A DNA stretch of 64,000 bases from Grifola frondosa (Eukaryota > Basidiomycota > Agaricomycetes > Polyporales > Grifolaceae). Positions within the stretch are counted from its first letter, which is position 1. Each line of letters opens with the position of its first letter. Both the position numbers and the translations under genes were made by a program. The stretch is taken from assembly GCA_001683735.1 (NCBI GenBank), contig LUGG01000001.1, positions 3,472,001 through 3,536,000 of the forward strand. The letters run 5' to 3'. This document shows positions 43,756-55,433 of this stretch, piece after piece. The notes below the pieces were generated by a model. It was not told where the DNA came from and searched no databases. It saw nothing but the letters and a program-made list of their open reading frames with translations.

Positions 43756-46067
43756 TCAAGCGAACCGCACTTTCTCGCCAGGACGGCCCTCAGACAAGAG
43801 CACGACAGCCTACATGCCCGTAACAGTGAGTAACGCCTGTGCGGACAAGATGCAAAGCTACTCACATATTTGCCGCTGATCTTCCATCCAGGCTCCTCCT
43901 TGTCGAGCTTCTCAGCCAGCTCATCGCCGTGGTCGCCCAAACCGACGACGACGTCACTCTTAATTGTACGCATGCTGCATACCCTCGGTGCACCCGCCGA
44001 AGAGGCCATGGGTCCAATGGCGATTTCGAAATCGGTCGACGGCGGCGCAGCGCAATCGTATGTCAGCTATACGGATAATGCTCTCAATGTCCGAGAACTG
44101 GGAAGAATAATGGATGCAAAACTAACCTTGCGATGGTTGAGGTCACCCTTGAAGATAACAAGATCAGAGCGCGAGAGATGCAAGAACAAGTCCGGCGCCT
44201 CATTGTGCAACTCCCAGAACGTGTAACCCGTGCACCAGAATGGATGCTGTTCGTACACCCACTTTCCTTCTTTCTCATATTGCTAGATATGTAACGTTAG
44301 GACCTTTCCTGTATCAAAATGGGAGGATCTATGCTGTACCTTCCAGCGCAAACCGAGACGTCGCAAGCTGTTCATCTCTTGCTCGGTGGCCTTTGGAAAG
44401 AGATGTCCATGCACCATCATGTTGAAAAGCCAGTCCCAATCTTTCTTTGTCACGTCCGAGACGAACCACGGGTACCGCTTTCCGTGGAAGCGAACCTCCT
44501 TAGCTAGGCCGCTCTGAATGAGGAAATCAGCTAGAATAATGCTAAGATCAATATGTGTCTGCCTGGAAGGGTGAAGTATACGGACCATAGACGCAATCGC
44601 AATACAGCTCGAATCCAGCATTATCCAAAACGAAGTCGACCCTCCCACCAGTGCTCGACCTCATCTTACGTACAACTTCCCAGAGGCGCGACATATCGTT
44701 TCCCAAAATATTCTTCTCGGTCGCAGCAAGGTTCTCGCCCCCCGTGGTCTGCAAAGACTTGATCTGCTCCTCGGTCATGTTGATAAGGAGTGACAGATCC
44801 GTAGAGTTTCCCCACAAGCAGACTGACGACACAAGTTTAGGTTGAGGAATGAACACCAGAAATAGAAAATACGCACTCTGCGTGAGTTCCATGAACATCA
44901 ACCGCTCTGCCTCGAGTTTCTCTGTATCGGACAACTCCGCCTTGTGAACAAAAGGCTCGGCAAAGCGCGTGGAAAGTTCGAAGACCGCATCATTTGAGCG
45001 AGAGAAGGTATCGCACTGAGCGGAAGGGTAAGCTGAACATGAAGCGTGATGTTGGAAAAACTACGAACCTTCTGCCTGAAGAATACGTCGTAAGTTTTCC
45101 AGTGCTTGCTGACGCTGAAGCACTCGCGGAGGCGGCGATATTTGTATGCCTCGGCGAACAACCATGGCGCATTCATGAATGTCTTGCCTGCGTTCAATAA
45201 TGTCAGTTATGATCATCACATCTGACGTCAACCTTGCACCACCTTCAGTCACATCGAGATCAAGTGGCCTGAATTTCAGTGGCGAAGAACGTGCATGCCA
45301 AGATATGCGAACGCGACGCGTTGTTATGGTGAAGACACTCACCCTGGAAGTACTTCGCAATCTCTTTGTTCCACAAAGCGACGTCTGCCTCGCCGTCGTC
45401 GATAATAGGCCGGAGCTTTGCTTGTTCCTGGAGATCGCTCTTCAAGTTGTCCATACGTTGAATGCATTGAACGAGGTCGACAACACGTTCTTCTTCCGAC
45501 TCCTGGTTGAGCGTCTCGATGACATCATCGATGGCTTTTCCCAGGATAGTGGGGAGGCGGTGGCCCATGGTCGCGTATGCGAACGAATAGCTGGTATATC
45601 CATCAGAGAGCTTCAACGGGTGACAACCGCGTCAACACTCACGTGTGGTAGCCACGGAAAGCGGGCCACGGGGGGTTGTTAGGGTCGATCTGAGATTATT
45701 CGGTCAGCAATCAATTTGAACAGTGTCGATGAATTTTAACGCGTCAATACACGCATATATGGAGTGGTTGGACCGCAAAACAACAAATGACGCGCATATA
45801 GGTAGGTAAGACATGACTTACTGAGGAGGGTGTGCGAGGGTACACGGGCTTGATGTCTTTCTTGCTGGGCAAGTGGGACAGCTTGAGGGACATGCGATTG
45901 GGCGTATCCCTGGTCTTGGTTGGTGCGCCCGGTGAAGGGGCGGCGCCATTGAGGACAATAGGAGGGTTCTGGGACATGGTGCCAAATGTCTGTTCCTCGG
46001 TGAGTTCTGCATCATCGCCATGAGGGGGTGTAGGAGGAAAATATTCCGTCATTGTGTCAGTGGCCAT
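43756..46067 (-). CDS. ARMT1-like DUF89 damage-control phosphatase
   Basis: A metal-dependent phosphatase of the DUF89/ARMT1 family, thought to dephosphorylate reactive sugar phosphates; carboxyl methylation has also been proposed. The ATG at 46065-46067 gives MATDTMTEYFPPTPPHGDDA. A regulatory-looking N-terminus is followed by DPNNPPWPAFRGYHT, YATMGHRLPTILGKAIDDVI, MNAPWLFAEAYKYRRLRECF, DTFSRSNDAVFELSTRFAEP, and the family core LWGNSTDLSLLI and GRVDFVLDNAGFELYCD with the metal-binding Asp-Asn. Then come AKEVRFHGKRYPWFVSDVTK, HPFWCTGYTFWEL and DLVIFKGDLNHRK, with the conserved GDLNHRKL. The last exon AVVLLSEGRPGEKVRFA stops at 43756-43758. Introns restore frame throughout. Size near 560 residues is longer than the usual 440-470 because of the N-terminal extension. 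Confidence 0.87.
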
Positions 46068-48800
46068 TGCAAATAGAACGTAGGGGGAGAGAGGAGTGAG
46101 GACAGGGGGCGGTTGGCTGCACAAGAGGGGGGGACGTACGGGTCTCTTATAGGCTACAGAAGCCTAAGAGATGATGGAAGTTGAAGAACAAGAAACCGGG
46201 ACGCGTCCGGAGGCGCCATCTGAGGAAGTGAGGACGGCAAGAATGTCGGCTTCGGCTCCTCAGTTCTTGGTTTCCTATTTTGGTAGAACACCGCAACTTT
46301 TGTGAGGAGTGACGTCACGCTGCGCGCCCCGGTTATCTGGACTATCGCGCGCCATTGCCTTTTTAGGCCGCCCAGCTGTGGCATTTTCATCCGGATAAAT
46401 GAAACAAACCACATCCGCGACCGGGGCTGTCGCCATGCTCTCGCGCGTGACGACCAGTGAAACCCACGCCAGTACACGCCCTCGCTTCCAGTCGCTTCCC
46501 TGTGCTTAGTGCGACATGTGAAGTTGTGAACTAAGTTAGAGGAAGCCTGCATGCCAGCGCCACTACTTATCAGTCGCATATCGTGACCCCACTTTTGCGA
46601 TACCATGTTTGACGTGCCATCGATTTTTCTCGTCCTGGAAACTGGTTCAAAGTTGTGGCCACGAAGAGACTAGTCGAACGCAATGTGCCACACTCGCACG
46701 AGATACATATCTTCGAACTGTCAGAGTGGCTCACCCGGACTTCCGGTTATTTTCGATCAGCGTCTCCTGCAGCATTTTGAGGAATCTGTTGCCTGAGTAC
46801 GCACCGCTCGTACCGTCAAAGTCCGGTTGAATGGTGAGTGCGGTGAGGACTGCGGAGAATATGTGCTTCCGTGGCTATATCGTTTCGATCATAAAACCGC
46901 GACTGTTTCTTTACGCTGCTATGATGTAACAGAAAATCGGTCTCATCGTGCCCGACCACACCATGAAAGAGGTATCGTCGCAATTCGCTCACCCGCTGGC
47001 GAGTTAAGAAGTCGAGCCACGTAATGACGGAACATGTGTCGCGCTTCAATCCATTCTTGCTGTAGGACATCCAGTCAGAATTACCAGCGAATCCAGTAGA
47101 ATGAATGGATCGTGCTCGCCCATGCTGTATCCGCACAAGCTCTCAGGTCCACGTCCACAAAGTACCTCCGCGGACAGCGGTGTGAGCAACATCTTCAGCT
47201 CCGCCCTGATCAACAAGCTTCAACAAGTCAAGGTACTGAACTCAACTCTCGAAACAAGGGCGCAGATCAAGTAGCAGATAATAGCACTCACGCTTTAGTT
47301 CGAGCATTCAAGGACTGGCCGGAAGGTTAACACCGAACGACTCCTCGGGAACAGATCACGGGGAGGCGGACAAGAGGCCGTCGCCCAATGCATACATTTT
47401 TTCACTTGCGTCGTAGGTCCAGGATCCAAGCGGAAGGATTCAATTCTATGCATTCATTTCCCCACTTACGTCGTAGGTCCAGAAATGAGCATCCAAGCGG
47501 AAGAATTCGATTCTATGCATTCATGTCTTCACCTGTATCGCAGGTCCAGAAAGCAGGATCCGAGCGCAAGAATTCGATTCTATGCAGGCCTCTGAGAGAG
47601 AAACAGCCCGAGAACAACGACTCGTCCGATCTATCGAGCATAATTTGCGAAAGCGGTTATGCTGCCTAAGATCGGATCGATAGTTAACACAAAGCTGCGT
47701 TAGGGCGGCAAACAACTCCGTGGAGTAACGCCGAGAAGGATGTCGATCTTTGAGGGTGCAAGACACCACGTGAGACACCACCTGGTCCCACACATCGCCT
47801 GTTTGAGAACCCTCAGAGTCTCGACCGGACCTTGTGCAACAATTAATGGAATCCATGCACAGAAGAACGTTGCACTCAACTCTACACAAGGCAGCGAGCG
47901 GACGGCCTTCCATAAGAATCTGCGACGCTAGAAACGCCCGCAGGCTCCTAGAGCATTGCTGGCCGTATTCATGAAATCATTTGTTCTGTCGATTCGTAAC
48001 TTGTTAAACAACAAGCACGTGAGTGTAGAAAGGTTTGCTATGGGGAGGATCGGGCTGGACCTCCAAGGCACCCAATTGCCCTCGGCATCTCGGTTGATGG
48101 AATCTACGGACATTCGTAGAGTCGTAGATCCTTACGGAAAGTCATCCATTGGTCCGCGTTGAGATGACAAATAATGAACTTACATGCTAAGTATTGCCGC
48201 ATGAGATGGTTGAATGTAATGATCAGGTTGTTGAGTGAAGGTGAACAGCATGAGCCATATATGGGAACACGCGAACCCAGTCAGCTACAATACTGCCGCT
48301 GTGAGAGACGCCCAAGCGGCTGCAGGTAGGTGTAAAGGGGGGCCGACGTTCAATACTTGTGCCGCCCATTCTACGTGGGAGAGCATCATCGCCACCCTGG
48401 CGGGGGACTCTGGGATGAGGAACAGACCTTCCAAAACAAGCGGATCACGTTCCATATCCAGGCTGTGGCGTGGCTGGTCAAACGATGAGATGGCATTACA
48501 ACAGGCGCTCAGTAATCACGAATATTCGTGGGTATCGTACAGTCCATGGGGTGAATATCGGCACTAGATATTGTTACGAGATTGAGTGGAGTCCAAGAAT
48601 ATGACATACGACATTAATCATTGTACAGCTGGCAACTTCGGGTGCGGGTACTGTGGAAACGGAGTCAGCATTGAGAGAAAAGAGATTTTGTGTCACCCAC
48701 TGCACGCAGTTTGAACTTATTTTCTTTGTCCATTCGCACAGTGTTGTTTAATGCCCTGCCACGGGATTAGACCATAAAAATTTTAAAAAAAGGACGGGAC
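46068..48800. other. 2.7 kb without an assignable gene
   Basis: Several open frames exist on both strands but no splice path gives a recognisable protein. The best hint is on the minus strand at about 48310-48490, where the peptide reads LDMERDPLVLEGLFLIPESP and then VAMMLSHVEWAAQVLNVGPP; its composition looks protein-like. Another minus-strand hint near 46710-46800 reads GNRFLKMLQETLIENN. A tandem repeat lies at 47388-47581. This could be one diverged or decayed gene on the minus strand. Confidence 0.35.
47388..47581. repeat. Three-copy tandem repeat of about 60-67 bases
   Basis: Copies at 47388-47447, 47448-47514 and 47515-47581 each begin atgcat and share cgtcgtaggtccag (tatcgcaggtccag in copy 3) and a c-gag/aagcg-aag-attc-attct ending. 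Copies 2 and 3 are both 67 bases long. The frame stays open across the first two copies, but the coding meaning is doubtful. Confidence 0.8.
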
Positions 48801-49746
48801 TCACTCCTTCAACGTGCGTTCGTTCAGAGGCACATGAGAAACACCGAACATACTCGAGTGCACCTCCATAGTGGGCTTCGTCGCCATATATTCCAGCATC
48901 AATCCAAGAATCGGCCGCGCAGAGAGGACCGTCGCCAACCCACCCGTCTCGCTCGTGAAATACATCAGCACCACGGGATCCGTACTGCCCATCTTCTCCG
49001 TCTTCTCGGTCACCTGCATCAGCGCCCGCACCAGAAAAGGTGACGCCTCCTCCACAGGGATACGCTCAATCTTCTCGATTGTAAGGAGCACCTGCTCTGG
49101 CGCGGCTGGATCTTCCTGCACCCCGTCCATGAGCCTCCGCATAGCCGCCATCATGTCGGCGGGACCGGTCCCGCAGGTAATATGCATCACAAAGCGCTTC
49201 GCGTTCGACACATCTTCGAGCAGCTCGAGCAACAGGATGGCATACATGTCCAGGTGGTCCATGAGTGCGGCATTGACAATGGCGCGTTCCGCGAGCTTCA
49301 TCGCAATGTCCCGGTGCTTTTCTGTGTCAGTAGGGGGTCCGCAGGTGGCTTTATGTTCACGCCTATTTCCCAAGGTGTGACTCATACGAAACAATTGCAA
49401 AAAATATAGCTGACGCACCAATGCGCTTTCTGGCACTGGAAACATGTATATCTCAGCATCACGCCAAGCGAGCATCGGACTCAAAGGCACCCACCTCTAC
49501 GGAACAATAACGCTCCGTTTTGCACTAAACGGTGCCTCAGTAGAATAAGACAATATCATACCATCCACAACTCACACGGCTACAGTATTTCACTTTCTCC
49601 GGCTTTCTCTCCTGACCGCAATACGAGCATATCGCAGTCAGAACTTTCAGGTTGTTTTTGATCTCTTGTTCCGACGGGGTCGTTGCATTGAACCTCGCTT
49701 CCGCTTCGATATTTCGGAAAGAGACAAGAGGGATTTTTCGGTCCAT
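48801..49746 (-). CDS. MYND-type zinc finger protein
   Basis: Exon 1 (49576-49746) starts MDRKIPLVSFRNIEAEARF and ends in the first zinc ligands CSYCGQERKPEKVKYCSR. Exon 2 is only 30 bases (49495-49524) and encodes CKTERYCSVE. Exon 3 is only 17 bases (49419-49435) and encodes CQKAH plus part of a Trp. Exon 4 starts at 49362 with REHKATCGPPTDTEK. Spliced together they give a complete MYND finger: CxxC, CxxC, YCSVECQ, W and HKATC. The remaining ~180 residues are helical (MKLAERAIVNAALMDHLDMY, EQVLLTIEKIERIPVEEA) and end VPLNERTLKE at 48801. MYND fingers bind proline-rich partners. The family around it is unassigned. Confidence 0.8.
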
Positions 49747-50076
49747 TTTCAAGGCAGGAAGGTTTTCGAGGACGTAAGTGGTCTTAGGGTTCACTTTTTC
49801 GATGAAGCGACGCGACGCGATCACGTGATGGCGGCTTCTTAAGCAACAGCCGCCGAACTAAAGTCCAAGACCAATAGTAACTTTGTGTTGGATGTACTTA
49901 GATGCAGCAGAATTTTAAAGCCACTCGCAGCGCTGAGCCAGCAATAGTATTCACAACATCCCAAGTTTGAAGCCTAGTAGGGCCCATCTCAGAATCATAT
50001 CGAGCGCCGTCACAACACAATCTCATTCGTTTGTGTATAAAGTGTATATCATCCGAGTTATGGGGAAGACCAGGTT
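49747..50076. other. Intergenic, upstream of the MYND gene
   Basis: 330 bases between the RNase T2 stop and the MYND start. A GTG-initiated extension of the MYND frame reaches 49824, but no in-frame ATG supports it. Confidence 0.4.
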
Positions 50077-51951
50077 TCAAGAGGCCACAATAGCGAGAGT
50101 GTACGTCTTACTATGACTACTGCCAGTAAACACTGTCTCCTGATCAGTCCCGCTCGGCGTGCTGTCGCTCGAGAACGCCGTCGACCCTTGGAAACCAAGA
50201 AGCAAATCGCTTCCAGAAGACACCTGCATAGAAGATTCGTTGAATCAGCTCGAGAACATACATACAGAAACAATGGTCTCACAGCTGAGAACGTCGATAA
50301 GCTGACCCCGCTCCCGCACTTGAGCGTACCGCTGGAGACGCCACAGTTGCCCTTGGACGTCGTCATCGTGAAGCTGCTAACGGTCCCCGAGAAGTGGTAC
50401 GTGGCCAGTGTCTGAGTCGACCATGTCCCCGCGGTGAGGAGGCCGCCTGTTGTGCTGGCTGTGATGGTGCCTGTGGACGGCAGGCTGCCTGATCCCCCAG
50501 TGGGAGAACTTCCACCAGACTATAGCGACATGCTGAGCGAGTAGCTGCATGAAATATGGGGGTTAGAACTCACAGTGGTGGTGGCGGTGGGAGTGATAGT
50601 AGTCGTGCTGCCGGACTTCGGAGGGTATTTGATACCGCTCGAAGGGCACGATCCAGACTCCGGAGTATCTGCAATTCATACAGTGTAAGATAATATGGGA
50701 GGAGGATGTAAATATGCTCTACATACCGATCATGACGAAGTCACCATCGATTACGGAACCCTTCAGGTTGAAATACCACTCGATTGCGTCCAACGTGCTT
50801 CCGGAGCATTCGAGAGCAGGCGTAACCTTTACGGAACGTGGTGCGGTGAAATTGACAGAAGCTCATCCATATATGGGCTACTTACACCGGATGCAGCCTT
50901 CAATGCTGACGTGAGGGTGGACAACGTGAACGTTTTGCTGGTAGAAGGTGTGATGCCGGCGTTGGCAAGCCAGTCATAAGTGGGAAGCGTCTGGGAGTAG
51001 TGAGTATGAATTACTTCGGACAATATTCCAGCACATACCTGGAAGAGCTTAACAACCGTGTTGAAGAATGCGACTGCCTGATAACTCATTTGAGATACTG
51101 AGACCATGCAAAGAACAGCAGATATACCTCAGCACCTGTCGGGCTGCCACTCGGCAAACACGAAGGCTCGAGCGTGCTGTAGCAAGTACCATGTGTGCTC
51201 CATTCGTGCTCCCAGAACTGCTCATTTTGCCCATTGATATCAACCCAAAACTATTGATACTATGTGAGCCTCCTCCATGAGTTGATGGATAAGGAATCAT
51301 ACCTCCTGCATGAAACTCAGGGTGTCGCTGGCGCCTTGGGCTTCAAGAAGCTGTTGGATCGTCAGAACGACTCCATGGGGATTTTCAAGAGGAAGAACAT
51401 ACACCAGCGATGTTGGTATAATCACGAGAGGGGTCACAATCCTCCATGAAGGTCCCATCACAGCTATGAGCACCATCAGGACAACATTCAACGCAGACAA
51501 ACAATTGAGACACATACTTATCCGGCCAGAGGCCTGAAGTATGGGTAAGCATGATTCGATCAATTGTCGATCGGGGGGCTTACCATGAATCGTCCAACTA
51601 TTGGCAGGACCGGTTGATGGATTAGTATCCCAAAACTGATGGGTAGGAGATGACTATACATTGGCGCTATGCCTCGTATTAGCGACACACCTGAGTCTGC
51701 AATAGCAAACCCTACAGAGAAACATTAATGACCGATCCAAGATCAATATTAGGGCGTAAATCTGTACTCACTCCTGGCGCTTCAAAGCAGCATAAGTCGG
51801 TCTCCTGAGTAGTGTTGTGGCACGAAGCGGGGCCGCTCGTCGAGCATCCCGAACTGATCCTCCTTACAAGATCCATGGGCCTGACAGGAGAAGTGAAGCG
51901 CTTCGCCAAAGACGAGCCCGCAAGGGCACCGACTATGAGAGAAGCGAGCAT
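50077..51951 (-). CDS. Secreted ribonuclease T2
   Basis: An extracellular or vacuolar T2 endoribonuclease. The ATG at 51949-51951 starts a signal peptide (MLASLIVGALAGSSLAKRF). The mature part begins with CSTSGPASCHNTTQETDLCC. The active-site boxes are both present: QFWDTNPSTGPANSWTIHGL with WPD following, and FWEHEWSTHGTCYSTLEPSC, giving the two catalytic histidines and the Glu/Lys region. CDGTFMEDCDPSRDYTNIA and PTYDWLANAGITPS match the family middle, and TPALECSGSTLDAIEWYFNL the last core strand. A Ser/Thr/Gly-rich linker (SGSTTTITPTATTT) leads to a C-terminal extra domain (FQGSTAFSSDSTPSGTDQET) ending YTLAIVAS at 50077-50079. Such tails occur in several basidiomycete T2 enzymes. About ten introns; frame holds wherever checked. 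Confidence 0.88.
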
Positions 51952-52788
51952 TCTGAAGAGATAGTTCGTTGCGAGCTACGAGGAAGAACCTAAACAAAGG
52001 GCAGTCCAATGGTCAGGACGACTCGACGCTGTGGGAGGAGTTTATATACTTGTCTCGGCGGCCCCTTCGAAGACAAGCCTTCGACCGCCTCGGACAGAAA
52101 CCGGCATGTCAGAGGCCTCTGATGAGGACAATGTGCTACCTATAGATAACTTCCCCACCGAACGCACGATCATGCGCTTCCATCCTGAGGGAGCCAATTT
52201 TGGCGACCCGAAGGGAGGATTACGGAAGGATGATGAATTGGAGACGAGATAGTAGGACGGCAACGCAACACGTTCCCTTGCGGTACTACGCACTGCCAGT
52301 GCAACGGCTTGATTTCTTGACATCACATGCGCATCGATTGCCAGTGAGGCTTCTGGTAGGTCCTAATACACCTCTGTTGGGTAGGGTCTCATCAAGTTGA
52401 GCTGGCAGAAGATTGATATGGAAGCAAAGCGTGGCTCAAGCATACTTACAGCGGCCGGGTGAACGTTGGTAGCACACATGCAGGGGAGCAAGTGCTATCG
52501 CCAACGTGCCTCAGATATCGGAGTTGAGAGCATCCGGCAAGCTTCACCATCAACACCAAGTCAAATAATGATCAGACACATGGTCGCCATTTGGCTGCCG
52601 AATATCCTATTCCGCAGGCACTCGGCTGGTCATATGCGGCCATCAACGAAGTCAAATCTGTCGTATTTACGTCCGGAAGAAACCAGTAAACTATGCTCGT
52701 AGAATTAGACCTAAGTAATTCAAACAATGTCAGATCATCGCCGGGTACATTATCAGCTCCATAGATTCTCCCTCATCACCTCGACCGA
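51952..52788. other. Intergenic, RNase T2 promoter side
   Basis: About 840 bases. A TATA box for the RNase gene sits at 52041-52048. A plus-strand frame from an ATG at 52106 would give a 48-residue acidic peptide (MSEASDEDNVLPIDNFP and on), but nothing else supports it. Confidence 0.4.
52041..52048 (-). promoter_or_regulatory. TATA box of the RNase T2 gene
   Basis: On the minus strand the sequence reads TATATAAA, about 90 bases before the ATG at 51951. The distance suits a short leader. Confidence 0.6.
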
Positions 52789-55193
52789 CTACTTCCCCAC
52801 CAGCTGCATCAGATAGTCTATCCGACTTCTCCAGGAGTCGGCGTACAATACTCCGATCAGTCCACTCACGAATCGCCTGATAAAATTCAAGTGAGCTACA
52901 ACGCATAGGATAGGGAATACGACATACCAGCTTCGCACTGCAGATTCAATAGGGTAATCCAACGCTTTCGGAATACTCGTCTGAATTAGCCACCCCCAAC
53001 GGTCGACAACGATCACTTTGGGATTCGTTAGCGACCGGAGACCTTCCGGCCCACCTGCATGGCGTTCAATATATCACACCGTCTTAAAATTAGATTCACG
53101 CACCGAATCTCCCATAACCACTGGCTTTCGCGCCTCCAAACGGCAGGTCTTGGCTGTTTATAGAATCATCAACGCTTGCGCCTCGCAAACCCTTGCTGGA
53201 ATACGTACTTCAGCTGTACAGAGAGTCAACAAGACAGACGTATCAGTAAGAATGCTTCACTCACATAGAAGACGCCGAAGTCGTTGATAGACACCATGCC
53301 ACATTCGAGCTCTTTTGCGACTTGCATGCATTGTTCTTGATCTGGCCCAAACACGCTCGCACCGAGCCCATATCGCGTCCCATTAGCTATCTGAATAGCC
53401 TCGTCGACTGTGTCGTATTGCATGATCAGCGCAACAGGCGCAAACACTGGCACTAGCATGAGCAGACGCATGGTGGAAGTGACGAATGCCACTACGTACG
53501 TTCACGTTGAGCAATCTCGGACTCTGGGTCAACGTTGCCAACTACCGTTGGTTTAAAGTAGAATCCTTTCTCCACATACGTATGTTCGAAAGGTTCTCCA
53601 CCAACATCAAGTTCAGCTCCAGACTCGTGAGCATCTCTGATCATACGTTCAAGGTCTGTAAAGCGATCTGCCGAAATCATCGCGCCGCAGTCCACAGGCG
53701 CCACAGCCTCAGCATTCGGGCCCGGTAATGACGGTCCTTGCGTCAGGTTATTTGCACGCTCGCAGAACATCTGGTACAACTCAGCATACTGAGATCTATG
53801 CACTATCAGGCGCTCAATGCCAATGCAATTCTGGCCGGAGTTTTGGCTGTGCATGTCAGAAAAGCAGTGAGCGCAAATACGAGTAAAAGGGACGTACTAA
53901 ACGCCTCGCATCCAGATGCTAGACCATTTGCTGAGATCTGTAGAAGGTAGTATAATTGCCGGGTCCTTGCCTCCAAGTTCCAATGTGACGGGTGTCAAGT
54001 TTTCCGCTGCTGCTTTAGCAATCTGAGAAGAAGTCATATTACATGATGATGCTTTAGATAGATGTACTTACTATCCTTCCGACTTGTTCAGAGCCAATGA
54101 AAGTAATATGCTTGATCAGTGGTGACATGGTCAATGCTTCGGCATTCCTCAGGATAGCAACAGACTAACTACGGACAAGGTAAGGTGGGCGAGACAAATC
54201 AAGAAAAGAAATAACTTGCTTGTACGAGGTCCCTACTATATCCGCACGCCTGAAGGCACAAATGAATTGCATCGATGAACCACCTCGTGGACCAAATGAC
54301 CTGTTCAGAGCACTTTACTACGATAGCATCACCGGCGAAGAGGGCTGCGAGGATCGGAGACCAAGCATTGTGCAGGGCTGCGTGCAACGGAATGTGAGGA
54401 TATACCGGAAACGAAGATATGAATCATGCTGACGGTAGTTCCAAGACACAATCGCGGCGACCACTCCAAGAGGCTCATAGTGAACTTGAGAGGACTTGTA
54501 GAACATCAGGAGAGGGTTCGTTCTCGATTCAGGTCTAAGAACACGTTCTCCGTGGTGGAACAGGTAATCCATCTTAGAACATGTTGTCAGTATCTCGCCG
54601 AGGGCAGCGTCAAGCACTGCAAGAGTCAACAATAGCTTAGTACAAATAGAATTCGCGTACTCACTCGTCTTTCCAGTATCTCTGCAAGCCACCTTTGCGC
54701 AAATTTCTTGGTTGTCTACGAGCCATTTCTTCAAGCTCCTGATAACACGTCGTCTTTGAACAAAAGAAGTCTTCTTCCATTCTTTCTGAGCCTCCGCCGC
54801 CTTGTGTATTTTGGTAATTATGTCATCCGTTGAGTCTGCCTCAATCGTTTCCAGGTGGTATCCAGTGGCAGGATCGAAAGCAGTTATATATTTCTTGCTG
54901 TCATCATGCATTGGCAGCTGGAATTCCTCATACTCTGTATGAGCATTCAACGATGGCTTCGGGATTTTGATGGATTGAAATGGCCCAGCGATTTTCTAAA
55001 GACATATTAGAATCTGTTACATATACAGAGTCTAGTTCGAGCATACATCGGGAGGAGTGTGTCTGAATGGGATGGCGCGGTTGAGAATGGTTTGATGTCG
55101 ATTGTATACCAAGTAAAATCCAAGTACAAAGCATGTTACCAAGGGGTAGAAAAAGCTGATTCCTGTTTGGTCAGAATGTTCATAGATAGCCAT
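52789..55193 (-). CDS. Membrane-anchored aldehyde dehydrogenase (MSC7 type)
   Basis: An NAD(P)-dependent aldehyde dehydrogenase of the fungal Msc7 group, anchored by an N-terminal helix. The ATG at 55191-55193 gives MAIYEHSDQTGISFFYPLVT followed by CFVLGFYLVYNRHQ, the anchor. Later exons give IAGPFQSIKIPKPSL, KYITAFDPATGYHLETIEAD, HYEPLGVVAAIVSWNY, LFAGDAIVVKCSEQV, HITFIGSEQVGR, VTLELGGKDPAIILPSTDLS with the general-base Glu, and QNSGQNCIGIERLIVHRSQY with the catalytic Cys. Then PVFAPVALIMQYDTVDEA, LECGMVSINDFGVFY, DLPFGGAKASGYGRF and the end RSRIDYLMQLVGK. Oddity: near 54137-54150 the exon reading LVCCYPEE needs loss of one base to continue AEALTMSPLIKH. The gene is divergent to the RING gene with 240 bases between start codons. 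Confidence 0.86.
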
Positions 55194-55433
55194 GGTATAT
55201 CGCAAAAAACCATGCGTGCACGCAAGCAGGCAAGACTTGGTTGAACATGCGCTTGCTGCATTGTCGCACGACTGTGGACGCGTTGTTGGTATATATTTGT
55301 TCTAGGTGGCTATGATCGGTAACCGCCGCTCCAGACTCCTCCGTTCCCAACGTCATCTGTATACACAGTTTCCTACCAGGTGCATTGCCCTTTGACCAAC
55401 ACTCCTTGCTTGTGCTCAACAACGACAACGACG

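Noticed and set aside
52106..52252. 48-residue acidic peptide frame (MSEASDEDNVLP and on)
   Set aside because: Lies beside the RNase T2 promoter with no further support; could be chance.
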